NCBI GenBank assembly: GCA_903904605.1
Contig: CAIVDC010000139.1
Location: forward strand, 1-62,588
Direction of reading: 5' to 3'
Length of the DNA: 62,588 nucleotides
Source of the DNA: an uncultured Sterolibacterium sp.
GTDB taxonomy: Bacteria > Pseudomonadota > Gammaproteobacteria > Burkholderiales > Rhodocyclaceae
A program made the position numbers and the translations under genes. Below, piece by piece: positions 54,263 to 62,588 of the stretch. Under the pieces are notes generated by a model. It was not told the DNA's origin, searched no databases, and was given only the letters and a program-made list of their open reading frames with translations. Positions within the stretch are counted from its first letter, which is position 1. Every line of letters starts with the position of its first letter.

Positions 54263-57073
54263 TTAAAGTGGCCGCGGACATTTCCGGTTCAGACTTGCAA
54301 AGGCCTCGAAGCCGGCCAGCGGCAGCGGGCGGCTGAACAGATAGCCCTGATAGGCATGGCAGCCTTCGCTTGCCAGGAAATCCCTCTGCGCCTCGGTTTC
54401 CACGCCCTCGGCGATGATTTCCAGGCCCATGCTGCCGGCCAGGGCGATGACCATTCTGGCGATCGCGGCATCGTTGGGATCGACCAGGACGTCCCGGACG
54501 AAACTCTGGTCGATTTTCAATTGATCCAGGGGCAGCCGCTTCAGGGAGGCGAGCGACGAATAGCCCATGCCGAAGTCATCGAGCGAGAAGCCCACGCCTT
54601 TCGCCTTCAGCGCGGTCATCCTGCTGATCACCCCTTCCACATCGTCGACCAGCAGGCTCTCGGTCAGCTCCAGCTTGAGCCGCGCCGGATTGGCGCCGGT
54701 CCGCTCGAGAATCGCCAGTACCTGAGCGGCGAAATCCTGCTGACGGAACTGGCGGGCGCTGACATTCACCGCCACCGTGAGAGCGGCCATCGAGGGCTCC
54801 TCGGCCCAGGCCGCCAGTTGACTGCAGGCGGCCTCCAGCACCCAGTGGCCCAGGGGCAGGATCAGGCCCGACTCCTCGGCCAGGGGAATGAATTCGGCCG
54901 GCGACACAAGGCCGCGCCCGGGATGCTGCCAGCGCACCAGCGCCTCGACACCCGTCACCCGGGAAGCGAAGTCCATCTGGGCCTGGTAGTGGAGGAGGAA
55001 CTGGCCCTGCTGCAGCGCCTCGCGCAGACCGGCTTCCAGCGCCGCGCGCGCCGTGACCGCGGCCTGCATCTCGGGCTCGAAGAAGCGCAGGGTGTTGCGG
55101 CCTGCGGACTTGGCCCGGTACATCGCCAGGTCGGCCCGCTTCAGCAGTTCCTCGAGGCTGCCCTGATGATCGACGAACAGGGTGACGCCGATGCTCGGCG
55201 TGCTGTGATGCGGGTAACTGGCGAGCTGGTAGCGCTGGTTCAGGCTTGCCAGAATTTTTTCGCCGACGGCCTCGGCGTGGGCGGCGGCTTCCGTGGCGCT
55301 TTCGGAGAGGAATTCCAGCATCACCACGAACTCGTCCCCGCCCAGGCGAGCCACCGTGTCGCCTTCGCGCACGCAGGTGTTCAGGCGGCCGGCGACCTGC
55401 TGCAGGAGCAGGTCGCCGATGTCGTGGCCGAGGGTATCGTTCAGGGTCTTGAAGTCATCCAGATCGATCATCAGCAGGGCGCCGTAGCGTCCGTTGCGGG
55501 TGCTCGAGGCCACCGCCTGCTGCAGCCGGTCGAGCAGCAGCCGGCGGTTGGGCAGCCGGGTCAAGGGGTCGTAGAAAGCGAGATTCCTGATCTCGTCTTC
55601 GGCCGCCTTTCTGGAACTGATGTCGCGGGTCACCGACAGGATGCAGGGCACACCCCTGAGGGTGATCAGGTGCGCGGACATCAGCCCGGTTACTACCCGG
55701 CCATCCTTGGCCACGAATTCAGCCTCGAAGTTTTCGCAGTAGCCGTCGCGCTCCAGGCTTGCCAGCAGACGTTGCCGATCGTCCCTGTTCTTCCAGATGT
55801 TGATTTCCCGAGAGGTTCTGCCGACTATCTGCTCCCGCGTCCAGCCGGTGAGGCGCAGGAAGCCCTCATTGAACTCCAGATACAGTCCGTCGTCGACGCG
55901 GTTGATATTGACGGCGTCGGGGCTGGTCAGGAATGCCGTGCGGTAGCGTTCCTCGCTCTCCCTCAAGGCTTCTTCCCGCTGTCCGAGGGTGTCCAGCAGG
56001 CGGTTGAAGCCGCCCACCAGTTGCCCGATTTCATCTTCACGGATAACCGGCAGGGGCTGCAGCAGACGATTCATATCCGATCTGGCGGCCAGCGCTTCCG
56101 CCGCGCTCAGCAGCGGCCGGAGCTGGCGTCGCAGCAGCCACCAGGAGAGGACGCCCGCCAGTACGGTGAGGAAGACCGCGGCCAGGAGCATGCGCGATTG
56201 CAGGGCGCGTATCGGCACGTAGGCTTCGCTGGTCGGCAGCGAGGCGACCACGTACCAGCCGGCCGCGGGAATGCCCTTGGCCGACGAGAGCACTTCCACC
56301 CCCTGGGGATTGACGAAGACCCCGGAGCCCTCGTAGCCCGCCGCGTAACGGTCGATCAGCGGGCTGACGCCGGCAGCCGGCACCGCTTCCATCGCGCGGC
56401 GCTTGTCGCTGGCGGTGACGACCAAATGGTATTGCGGCGCGACCAGCAGGTAGGTGCCGGCCGCGCCGTAGCGGCTCCGGGTAAACCGGTCGAGAAAATT
56501 GGCGATGCCCAGGTTGGTCACCCCGGCCAGGGCGCCGATCACCTTGCCCCGGCGGTCGCGAACCGGCGCGACCATGACGAACACCGGCGCCCGCAACTTC
56601 TTGCCCATGACCGGCGGGCCGATCGCCGTCTTGCCCTGCCGCAGCGCGACGCCGGAAGCCACATCGACGTCCAGGTAATTGACGCCTATCCGACCCGCCG
56701 AGCGCGGGACGTCCGCGATCACGGTGCCGTCCGCACCCATGGCGGCGATACCGCCGTTGAACCCGTCCAGAAGAATCCGGCGCTGTTCCAGAACCCTCTG
56801 CAGCTCGGCCGGATTGGCGAACAGCTCCGGCGTCAGCTCTCCGGCGGCCTTGTTCAGCAGCGCCACGCGTTCGGCCAGGCTTTCATCGAGGTCGCCGGCG
56901 ATATAGGAAACCATCGAGAACTGCTGCGCGCCGAGCAGGCGCCCTATGTCTTCGCGCAGAACCCGGCTGGCGTAGAAGGCCAGCGACCAGAGGCTGACCA
57001 CGAAAATGGCCAGGGTGGTGAGGGTCACCCGGGTCTGCAGCGAGCGCCACTGAAAGGCATGCCAGATTTTCAA
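54263..57073 (-). CDS. Cache-HAMP-PAS-GGDEF-EAL signalling protein
   Basis: A 936-residue c-di-GMP enzyme. Two helices (about 19-36 and 318-338) bracket a periplasmic Cache sensor. A HAMP region (about 340-390), one PAS domain (about 398-510, with RTAFLTSPDAVNINRVDDG), GGDEF (about 512-670) and EAL (about 685-930) follow. The GGDEF site is intact (RLGGDEFVVML). An inhibitory RxxD site (REGD) lies five residues before GGDEF. The EAL motif is GVEALVRWQHPG, with later ELTESLLVDD, DDFGMGYSS and IAEGVET. Both enzymatic halves look complete, so synthase, phosphodiesterase or both are possible. Confidence 0.94.
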   Translation of the reverse strand: MKIWHAFQWRSLQTRVTLTTLAIFVVSLWSLAFYASRVLREDIGRLLGAQQFSMVSYIAGDLDESLAERVALLNKAAGELTPELFANPAELQRVLEQRRILLDGFNGGIAAMGADGTVIADVPRSAGRIGVNYLDVDVASGVALRQGKTAIGPPVMGKKLRAPVFVMVAPVRDRRGKVIGALAGVTNLGIANFLDRFTRSRYGAAGTYLLVAPQYHLVVTASDKRRAMEAVPAAGVSPLIDRYAAGYEGSGVFVNPQGVEVLSSAKGIPAAGWYVVASLPTSEAYVPIRALQSRMLLAAVFLTVLAGVLSWWLLRRQLRPLLSAAEALAARSDMNRLLQPLPVIREDEIGQLVGGFNRLLDTLGQREEALRESEERYRTAFLTSPDAVNINRVDDGLYLEFNEGFLRLTGWTREQIVGRTSREINIWKNRDDRQRLLASLERDGYCENFEAEFVAKDGRVVTGLMSAHLITLRGVPCILSVTRDISSRKAAEDEIRNLAFYDPLTRLPNRRLLLDRLQQAVASSTRNGRYGALLMIDLDDFKTLNDTLGHDIGDLLLQQVAGRLNTCVREGDTVARLGGDEFVVMLEFLSESATEAAAHAEAVGEKILASLNQRYQLASYPHHSTPSIGVTLFVDHQGSLEELLKRADLAMYRAKSAGRNTLRFFEPEMQAAVTARAALEAGLREALQQGQFLLHYQAQMDFASRVTGVEALVRWQHPGRGLVSPAEFIPLAEESGLILPLGHWVLEAACSQLAAWAEEPSMAALTVAVNVSARQFRQQDFAAQVLAILERTGANPARLKLELTESLLVDDVEGVISRMTALKAKGVGFSLDDFGMGYSSLASLKRLPLDQLKIDQSFVRDVLVDPNDAAIARMVIALAGSMGLEIIAEGVETEAQRDFLASEGCHAYQGYLFSRPLPLAGFEAFASLNRKCPRPL

Positions 57074-57175
57074 CGATGAAGACCTTGTTCGATGGGCGTG
57101 ACCGAATGCCGCGACTCTATCACTATCGCAGGGCGTGCTCCAACCGGCCGGGACAGCGCTCGGCAGGCCTGTCGA

Positions 57176-58087
57176 TCAGCCGCTGGCGGCCGTCCTGCCT
57201 CTCGGTGAAGCGCGTTTCGCCGACAGCATCGCCATCAGCTGCGCGGCGATCTGCCGCGGCGTCTTCCTGCCCGGCCGGTACCATACATGCGTCCAGTTCA
57301 GGGCCCCGAGCAAAGCCAGGCGGAACAGGGATCGGTCGGTACCGCGGGGCAGGTCGAGGTCCTCGATCAGCTGGCGGAACAGTTGGTCATAGTCGTCGCG
57401 ATCGGCCGTCAGGCGTCGCTGCAGGCTGTCCTCGTAGATCGCGAACAGGCCGGTGGCGATGACCTGGGCGATCGGGTCGGCCGCGGTCACGTCCCGGATG
57501 TGTTCGGCGCAGGCCAGCTCGAGCCGCTGCCACGGGTCGGCGCCGCGCCGGATCACCTTCTGGATGTTCTGCATGAGGCGACGGAAGCCTTCGTGATGGA
57601 TCGCCACGAACAGGTCTTCCTTGGCCGGAAAATAGTGGTAGACGGAGCCGGGCAGCATCCCGACGCTGTCCGCGATGTTGCGGATCGAGGTGCCGCCGTA
57701 GCCATGCTCGACGAACAGCTGGGCGGCCGCCAGGAGGATCTGACCGCGGCGATCGCCGGTCGCTCTCTGCTCGCCGCCGTCCGGTTCGCTCAGCAGCTTG
57801 CGGGCGATCCTGCGGCTGGCCTCGCCGCGTTTCAGGATCTCCCGCTGCTGCGGGGTCAGGGTCATGCTGTCGCGCGCCACGGCCTTGAGTCTCTTGTAGG
57901 TCGTCTCCAGATTATGCTTTTGCCAGATGTTTCTCACGCCCGACGCCGACACCGGGTAGCCCATTTCCTTGAGCAGGCCGGCAGCCCTGGCCTGGCCGAA
58001 TTGCGGAAACTCGTGCGCATAACGGACGACGACCTGTTCCAGCGAATCGCCGCCCGGACCCGCCTTGATATCCTTAACCAGCCCCAT
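57176..58087 (-). CDS. TetR/AcrR regulator with an N-terminal HTH extension
   Basis: A 303-residue regulator. The TetR part (from about 113) begins RRGQILLAAAQLFVEHGYGG with HTH TSIRNIADSVGMLPGSVYHYF, then a ligand domain. Before it come about 85 residues that read as a second helix-turn-helix, like the DNA-binding head of IS481-type transposases (QFGQARAAGLLKEMGYPVSA, then GVRNIWQKHNLETTY). A GGAGAAGAC box precedes the chosen ATG. It diverges from the ABC-binding-protein/feruloyl-CoA synthase operon, over which it is the obvious controller. Confidence 0.87.
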   Translation of the reverse strand: MGLVKDIKAGPGGDSLEQVVVRYAHEFPQFGQARAAGLLKEMGYPVSASGVRNIWQKHNLETTYKRLKAVARDSMTLTPQQREILKRGEASRRIARKLLSEPDGGEQRATGDRRGQILLAAAQLFVEHGYGGTSIRNIADSVGMLPGSVYHYFPAKEDLFVAIHHEGFRRLMQNIQKVIRRGADPWQRLELACAEHIRDVTAADPIAQVIATGLFAIYEDSLQRRLTADRDDYDQLFRQLIEDLDLPRGTDRSLFRLALLGALNWTHVWYRPGRKTPRQIAAQLMAMLSAKRASPRGRTAASG

Positions 58088-58140
58088 GTCTTCTCCCCGG
58101 CTTCCTTTCCGCGCCAAGAATACCCCATGCCGGCCTTGTC

Positions 58141-58201
58141 CGGCCATACAATTAAACTAATCGTACGGCCATTTGACAAGTTAATCGCCCGCTGTTACCT
58201 T
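58141..58201. promoter_or_regulatory. Overlapping divergent promoters with direct-repeat operator
   Basis: Rightward promoter: TTGACA (58173-58178) with a weak -10 TACCTT (58196-58201), 17 bp apart. Leftward (tetR) promoter: TTGTCA (minus, 58174-58179), 17-bp spacer, TTTAAT (58151-58156). The two -35 boxes overlap almost completely. Two direct repeats of the form CGGCCAT-n-TAATCG (58141-58163 and 58166-58187) cover this region. The architecture predicts one regulator controlling both directions. Confidence 0.55.
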
Positions 58202-58261
58202 TCACCGGTGGGCAGAAAAAGAAAGCCGGGATATCCGTATTTCCATCAACTGGAGGAAGCC

Positions 58262-59395
58262 ATGAAACTCGTCACAACACTCGCAGGGCTGGCGCTCGGC
58301 CTGACCGCCGTCGCCGCGCACGCCGAGATCACCGTCGGCGTCACGATTTCGGCAACCGGTCCGGCAGCTTCGCTGGGCATACCGGAAAAGAACACCATCG
58401 CGCTGATGCCGACCAGCATCGGCAGCGAAAAGATCCGCTACGTCGTTCTCGACGACGGCTCCGATCCGTCGACGGCGGTCAAGAACGCGCGCAAGCTCGT
58501 TTCCGAGGAGAAGGCCGACGTCATCATCGGCTCGTCGACCGTCCCGACTTCGCTCGCCCTGATCGAGGTCGCCGCCGAGACGCACACGCCGATGCTCGCC
58601 CTGGCACCGCTCGCGCCGCCGGCGGACAAGCGCGTCTGGGCCTTCGCCCCGCCGCAAACCAATGCCCTGATGGCTTCAGCAGTGATCGAGCACATGGTCA
58701 AGACCGGGATCAAGACCATGGGCTTCATCGGCTACAACGATGCCTTCGGCGAAGGCTTCTGGCGCGAAGTGGAACCTCTGGCACAGAAGGCCGGCATCAA
58801 GATCGTGGCCAGCGAACGCTACAACCGCACCGATACCAGCGTCACCGGCCAGGTGCTGAAACTCATCGCCGCAAGGCCGCAGGCCATCCTGATCGTCGGT
58901 TCGGGCACGCCGGCCGCCCTGCCGCAGATCACCCTGGCCGATCGCGGCTACAAGGGCCAGATCTATCAGTCCCATGGCGCCGCCAACCGGGACTTTCTCC
59001 GGGTCGGCGGCAAGAATGTCGAAGGCACGCTGATTCCGGTCGGGCCGATGCTGGTCGCCGAACAGTTGCCGGACGCGCATCCTTCGAAGAAGGTGGCGCT
59101 CGATTACGTCAAGGCCTATGAATCCGTCTATGGGGTCGATAGCCGCTCCACTTTCGGCGGCCATACCTGGGATGCCGGCCTGCTGTTTCGCCATGCCGCC
59201 GCAGAGGCCCTGAAGAAGGCCAAGCCGGGCACCGCGGAATTCCGCCAGGCGCTGCGCGACGCCCTTGAGAACACCCGGAATCTCGCGGCCACCCACGGCG
59301 TGTTCAACATGAGCGCCGCGGACCACACCGGCCTGGATGTCCGCTCGCGCGTCATGGTCGAGGTCGAGAACGGCAACTGGAAGCTGGTCAAGTAG
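58262..59395 (+). CDS. ABC transporter binding protein, Liv family (orphan)
   Basis: A 377-residue periplasmic receptor of the branched-chain amino acid group. Signal MKLVTTLAGLALGLTAVAAHA, then EITVGVTISATGPAASLGIP, the ligand-cleft opening. Lobe 2 features are GFIGYNDAFGEGFWREVEPLA and GHTWDAGLLFRHAAAEALK. No permease or ATPase genes flank it, so it may feed a Liv core encoded elsewhere, such as the one in this window. A GGAGG box precedes the ATG. Likely ligand: a hydroxycinnamate or related aromatic acid, by neighbour genes. Confidence 0.9.
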   Translation: MKLVTTLAGLALGLTAVAAHAEITVGVTISATGPAASLGIPEKNTIALMPTSIGSEKIRYVVLDDGSDPSTAVKNARKLVSEEKADVIIGSSTVPTSLALIEVAAETHTPMLALAPLAPPADKRVWAFAPPQTNALMASAVIEHMVKTGIKTMGFIGYNDAFGEGFWREVEPLAQKAGIKIVASERYNRTDTSVTGQVLKLIAARPQAILIVGSGTPAALPQITLADRGYKGQIYQSHGAANRDFLRVGGKNVEGTLIPVGPMLVAEQLPDAHPSKKVALDYVKAYESVYGVDSRSTFGGHTWDAGLLFRHAAAEALKKAKPGTAEFRQALRDALENTRNLAATHGVFNMSAADHTGLDVRSRVMVEVENGNWKLVK

Positions 59396-59405
59396 GCGCC
59401 ACACC

Positions 59406-61268
59406 ATGTCCAAGCCGCCCTTCAACAGGCTCAGTTTTGCGCCGCCCGCCCTGGATATCCAGCCGCTCCACGACGGCGGCATGATCCTGAAATCGCCCCA
59501 GGCGCTGGCGCCCTATGCACGCTGCCTGGGCGAATACCTGCTGCATTGGGGCAGCACCCAGCCGGAGCGCCTGTTTCTCGCGGAGCGCGACGCCCATGGC
59601 GGCTGGCGCCGCCTCTGCTACGGCGAGGCGCTGGCCTCGGTGCGCAACATCGCCCAGGCGCTGCTCGATCGCAAACTGTCGATCGAACGGCCGCTGGTGA
59701 TCCTCTCCGACAACAGCATCGCCCATGCCCTGATGGCGCTGGCGGCGATGCATGTGGGGATTCCCGTGGCGCCGATTTCCTCGGCCTATTCGCTGGTGTC
59801 GAAGGACTACGTCAAGCTGAAGCACATCCTCGGCCTGCTCGAGCCTGGTGCCATCTTTGTCCAGGATGGCGCGAAGTTCGCGCCGGCGCTGAAGGCTGCG
59901 GCGCTCCCCGGCGTCGAAGTGATCGCCGTCGCGAACCTTCCCGAGGACCGGACAGCGACGGCCTTCGCAGAGCTCCTGTCAACGCCGGCGGGGCCGTCCG
60001 TGGACCAGGCATTCCGCTTTCTGGATCCGGACACCGTGGCCAAGATCCTGTTCACTTCGGGCTCGACGGGTCTGCCCAAGGGCGTCATCAACACCCAACG
60101 CATGCTCTGCTCCAATCAGCAGATGATCGCCCAGATCTGGCCTTTCCTCTCGGAGAAGCCGCCGGTGATCGTCGACTGGCTGCCCTGGAACCACACCTTC
60201 GGCGGCAATCACAACTTCAACATGATGCTGCGCCACGGCGGCAGCGTCTATATCGACGAAGGCAAGCCGGCACCGGGGCTGATCGAAAGAACGGTCGCCA
60301 ATCTGCGCGAAATCTCGCCGACGATCTACTTCAACGTGCCGCGCGGCTACGACATGCTGCTGCACTACCTGGAACGGGACGAGGCGCTCGCCGCCAACTA
60401 CTTCGCCAAGCTCGACCTGATCTTCTATGCCGCCGCCGCGCTGCCGCAGACCCTTTGGGAGCGGCTCGAAGACCTGGCGATCAAGGTGCGCGGCGCGCGC
60501 GTCCGGATGGTTTCCTCCTGGGGCTCCACCGAGACGGCGCCGATGGTCACCGCGGTGCACTTCGACATCGAACGCGCCGGCGTCATCGGTCTGCCGACGC
60601 CGGGGGTTGAACTGAAGATGGTGCCCAACGCCGGCAAGATGGAAATGCGCATACGCGGCCCCAATGTCACGCCGGGCTATTTCAAGCGCGACGATCTGAC
60701 CCGGGCGGCCTTCGATGCCGACGGCTTCTACTGCATCGGCGATGCCGGACGATTCGCCGACCCGCAGGACCCGGCCAAGGGCATCGAGTTCGACGGACGC
60801 ATCGCCGAGGATTTCAAGTTGAGTTCGGGCACCTGGGTGCACGTCGGCACCCTGCGCATCAAGGCGATTGCGGCCGGGGCGCCGATCATCCAGGATTGCG
60901 TCATCACCGGACACGACCGCGAAGATATCGGCCTGCTGGTCTTTCCCAACCCGGTGGGCTGCCGCAGTCTGTGCCCCGAGGCTGCCGCCGACGCACCCCT
61001 GTCGACGCTGCTCGAAGCGCCGCAGCTCAGGCAGAAGATGGCAGCCGCCCTGGCGCAGCTGGCCGACAAGGGCAGCGGCAGTTCGACCTACCCGACCCGG
61101 GCGCTGTTGATGGCGGACCCGCCGTCGATCGACGACAACGAAATCACCGACAAGGGCTACATCAACCAGCGCGCGGTGCTGCTGCGGCGCGCTGCGCTGG
61201 TCGAGCGCCTCTACGCCGAACGGCCGGACCACGAAGTGATCGTCCTCGATCACGGGAACAACGGATAA
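59406..61268 (+). CDS. fcs: Feruloyl-CoA synthase
   Basis: A 620-residue acyl-adenylate-forming ligase converting ferulate (and p-coumarate or caffeate) to the CoA ester. Motifs are the P-loop [31 protein letters not shown] (family-specific), [14 protein letters not shown], and the A8 region [18 protein letters not shown], which distinguishes feruloyl-CoA synthases from general ligases. A C-terminal GYINQRAVL block ends the protein. It lies 10 bp after the receptor gene and 16 bp before the FadB-type gene, forming one operon for phenylpropanoid acid breakdown. Confidence 0.92.
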   Translation: MSKPPFNRLSFAPPALDIQPLHDGGMILKSPQALAPYARCLGEYLLHWGSTQPERLFLAERDAHGGWRRLCYGEALASVRNIAQALLDRKLSIERPLVILSDNSIAHALMALAAMHVGIPVAPISSAYSLVSKDYVKLKHILGLLEPGAIFVQDGAKFAPALKAAALPGVEVIAVANLPEDRTATAFAELLSTPAGPSVDQAFRFLDPDTVAKILFTSGSTGLPKGVINTQRMLCSNQQMIAQIWPFLSEKPPVIVDWLPWNHTFGGNHNFNMMLRHGGSVYIDEGKPAPGLIERTVANLREISPTIYFNVPRGYDMLLHYLERDEALAANYFAKLDLIFYAAAALPQTLWERLEDLAIKVRGARVRMVSSWGSTETAPMVTAVHFDIERAGVIGLPTPGVELKMVPNAGKMEMRIRGPNVTPGYFKRDDLTRAAFDADGFYCIGDAGRFADPQDPAKGIEFDGRIAEDFKLSSGTWVHVGTLRIKAIAAGAPIIQDCVITGHDREDIGLLVFPNPVGCRSLCPEAAADAPLSTLLEAPQLRQKMAAALAQLADKGSGSSTYPTRALLMADPPSIDDNEITDKGYINQRAVLLRRAALVERLYAERPDHEVIVLDHGNNG

Positions 61269-61284
61269 ACCCAGGAGAAGAAGC

Positions 61285-62588
61285 ATGAGCGAAGTAGTGA
61301 GCCATTCCATGTCCGGCGACATCGCCGTGGTGACCATCGACAGCCCCCCGGTCAATGCCGTGGACCAGAGCGTGCGTGCCGGCCTGAAGCGGGCGTTCGG
61401 CGAATTGCGCGGGCGGCCCGGGGTGAAAGCCATCGTGCTGTGCTGTGCCGGCAAGACCTTCGTCGCCGGCGCCGACATCAAGGAATTCGACACCGGGATC
61501 GGCGAACCGGGCTACCACGAATTCCTGCGCCTGATCGAAGACAGCAAGGTACCGGTGGTGGCCGCCGTACAGGGCACGGCACTGGGCGCAGGGACGGAGC
61601 TTGCGCTCTCCTGCCACTACCGCGTGGCCCACGAAGGGGCGCGCTTCGGCCTGCCGGAACTGTCCCTGGGCATCATCCCGGGCGCCGGCGGCACGCAGCG
61701 CCTGCCGCGCCTGGTGCCGCTCGAGACCGCGCTGGACATGATGCTCAGCGGCAAGCCTCTGGCCGCGGCCCAGGCCCTGGCGGCGGGCCTCGCCGATGCG
61801 GTCGTCGCCGGCGACGTGGTCGAAGGCGCCTTGGCCTATGCACGCGAACTCGTCGCCAAGGGCGCCGGTCCGCGGCGCACCCGCGAACTCGCGGTGAAGG
61901 GCGCCGATCAGGCGCAGGAACTGTTTGCCAAGAAACGCGCCCAGATCGCCAAGACCATGAAGAACCGCCGCTCGCCGCTGGCACTGCTCGAAGCCGTGGA
62001 AGCCGCCGTCGCCCAGCCTTTCGACGCCGGCCTGGCAGTGGAGGGCGCGCTCTCGGCGGAACTGGTGCAGGCGACCGAATCACGCGCCTTGCGCCACCTG
62101 TTCTTTGCCGACCGCGAAGTGCGCAAAATCCCGGGCCTGTCCGCGGCGGTCAAGTCGCGCCCCGTGGCGCGGCTGGGCATCGTCGGCGCCGGCACCATGG
62201 GCGGCGGCATCAGCATGTGCTTCGCCAATGTCGGCATCCCCGTGACCATCGTCGACACCGCCCAGGCGAATCTCGATCGCGGCCTGGCCACCATCCGCAA
62301 GAACTACGAGCGCTCGGTGTCGCGCGGCAGCCTGAAGCCGGAGCAGATGGAAGAGCGCCTGGCCCTGATCACGACCACCCTCGATTACGCCGACCTGGGG
62401 CAGGCCGACGTGATCATCGAGGCGGTGTTCGAGAACCTCGCCCTGAAGAAGGAGATCTTCGCCAAGCTCGACACCGTCGCCAAGCCCGGCGCGATCCTCG
62501 GCACCAACACCTCGACCCTGGACATCGACGAGATCGCCGCCGTCACCGGTCGGCCGCAGGACGTGATCGGGCTGCACTTCTTCAGCCC
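61285..62588 (+). CDS. Enoyl-CoA hydratase / 3-hydroxyacyl-CoA dehydrogenase (right end cut)
   Basis: The frame stays open from the ATG (AGGAGAAGAAGC before it) to the window end, at least 434 residues. The N-terminal crotonase domain has GKTFVAGADIKEF (oxyanion hole), GTELALSCHYRVA and GLPELSLGIIPGAGGTQRLP; both catalytic-type glutamates of enoyl-CoA hydratase are present. From about residue 290 a 3-hydroxyacyl-CoA dehydrogenase begins: LGIVGAGTMGGGISMCFAN. This is the FadB/FadJ fold. In this operon it would carry out beta-oxidation of a cinnamoyl-CoA side chain (inferred). The remaining C-terminal domain lies outside the window. Confidence 0.93.
   Translation, partial: MSEVVSHSMSGDIAVVTIDSPPVNAVDQSVRAGLKRAFGELRGRPGVKAIVLCCAGKTFVAGADIKEFDTGIGEPGYHEFLRLIEDSKVPVVAAVQGTALGAGTELALSCHYRVAHEGARFGLPELSLGIIPGAGGTQRLPRLVPLETALDMMLSGKPLAAAQALAAGLADAVVAGDVVEGALAYARELVAKGAGPRRTRELAVKGADQAQELFAKKRAQIAKTMKNRRSPLALLEAVEAAVAQPFDAGLAVEGALSAELVQATESRALRHLFFADREVRKIPGLSAAVKSRPVARLGIVGAGTMGGGISMCFANVGIPVTIVDTAQANLDRGLATIRKNYERSVSRGSLKPEQMEERLALITTTLDYADLGQADVIIEAVFENLALKKEIFAKLDTVAKPGAILGTNTSTLDIDEIAAVTGRPQDVIGLHFFS

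Noticed and set aside
53630-57079. 1149-codon open frame antisense to the GGDEF-EAL gene
   Set aside because: The opposite strand encodes a fully motif-supported protein. The antisense translation is Arg/Gln/His/Gly-rich, typical of a shadow frame.

Overview
This is a GC-rich window with short intergenic gaps and many ATGA/GTGA start-stop overlaps. Its gene content points to a betaproteobacterium, plausibly of the Rhodocyclales / Sterolibacteriaceae type. The reasons are the rsmI-yraN-SIS-BON block, uvrA-MFS-ssb clustering, a KorABC-type 2-oxoacid:NADP oxidoreductase, and many acyl-CoA and Liv-type uptake genes. The taxonomic call is inference from content and synteny; no 16S rRNA gene is present. 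I saw no tRNA, CRISPR array, insertion sequence or phage module.

Layout. 1-6191 is a housekeeping block. It holds RNase P RNA (cut by the left edge), a DUF3025 gene, a small lipoprotein, pyrC and rsmI on the minus strand. Divergent from these are yraN, a secreted HIRAN protein, a GmhA/DiaA SIS protein, a DolP-like BON lipoprotein and hldC (ADP-heptose synthesis). 6195-18921 is accessory metabolism: an anchored TAXI binding protein, two CocE/NonD hydrolases around a divergent promoter, an acyl-CoA ligase, a MarR regulator, a complete five-gene Liv ABC transporter, and an MFS protein. 18986-25647 is DNA repair and cold adaptation: ssb, a YajR-like MFS, uvrA, a cold-shock gene with its own terminator and long leader, and rhlE with a long leader. 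25973-30626 is a complete EmrAB-OMF drug-efflux operon with its MarR regulator. 30847-34214 holds a DMT permease, a secreted coiled-coil protein and a GIDE/EF-hand plus LemA pair.

34360-46582 is a one-direction catabolic cluster. Reading from its 5' side it encodes a UxaA/GarD-type dehydratase, a PanE-like reductase, a class V aminotransferase, an ACS-type MFS importer, an FAH-type hydratase, a FAD/Fe-S 2-hydroxyacid dehydrogenase, a GntR regulator, a GMC dehydrogenase and a cytochrome c. The UxaA-type gene carries one in-frame amber codon about 80% of the way along an otherwise intact frame. The genes downstream of it have their own promoter with a palindrome over the -10 box.

46811-54103 holds an SDR protein lacking the usual catalytic tyrosine, a HAD phosphatase, the korC-korA-korB operon (predicted three-subunit 2-oxoglutarate:NADP+ oxidoreductase) and a DoxX protein. 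54263-62588 holds a Cache-HAMP-PAS-GGDEF-EAL protein. After it comes a TetR regulator with an extra N-terminal HTH, divergent from a hydroxycinnamate-type operon (orphan Liv binding protein, feruloyl-CoA synthase, FadB/FadJ-type enzyme cut by the right edge). The divergent promoter has overlapping -35 boxes inside a pair of direct repeats.

Most striking observations: the amber-interrupted dehydratase heading a multi-enzyme operon, the HTH-TetR fusion with its direct-repeat switch, the two-CocE/ligase/Liv cluster, the secreted HIRAN protein, the DiaA-like protein that keeps GmhA catalytic residues, and the EF-hand GIDE-LemA pair.
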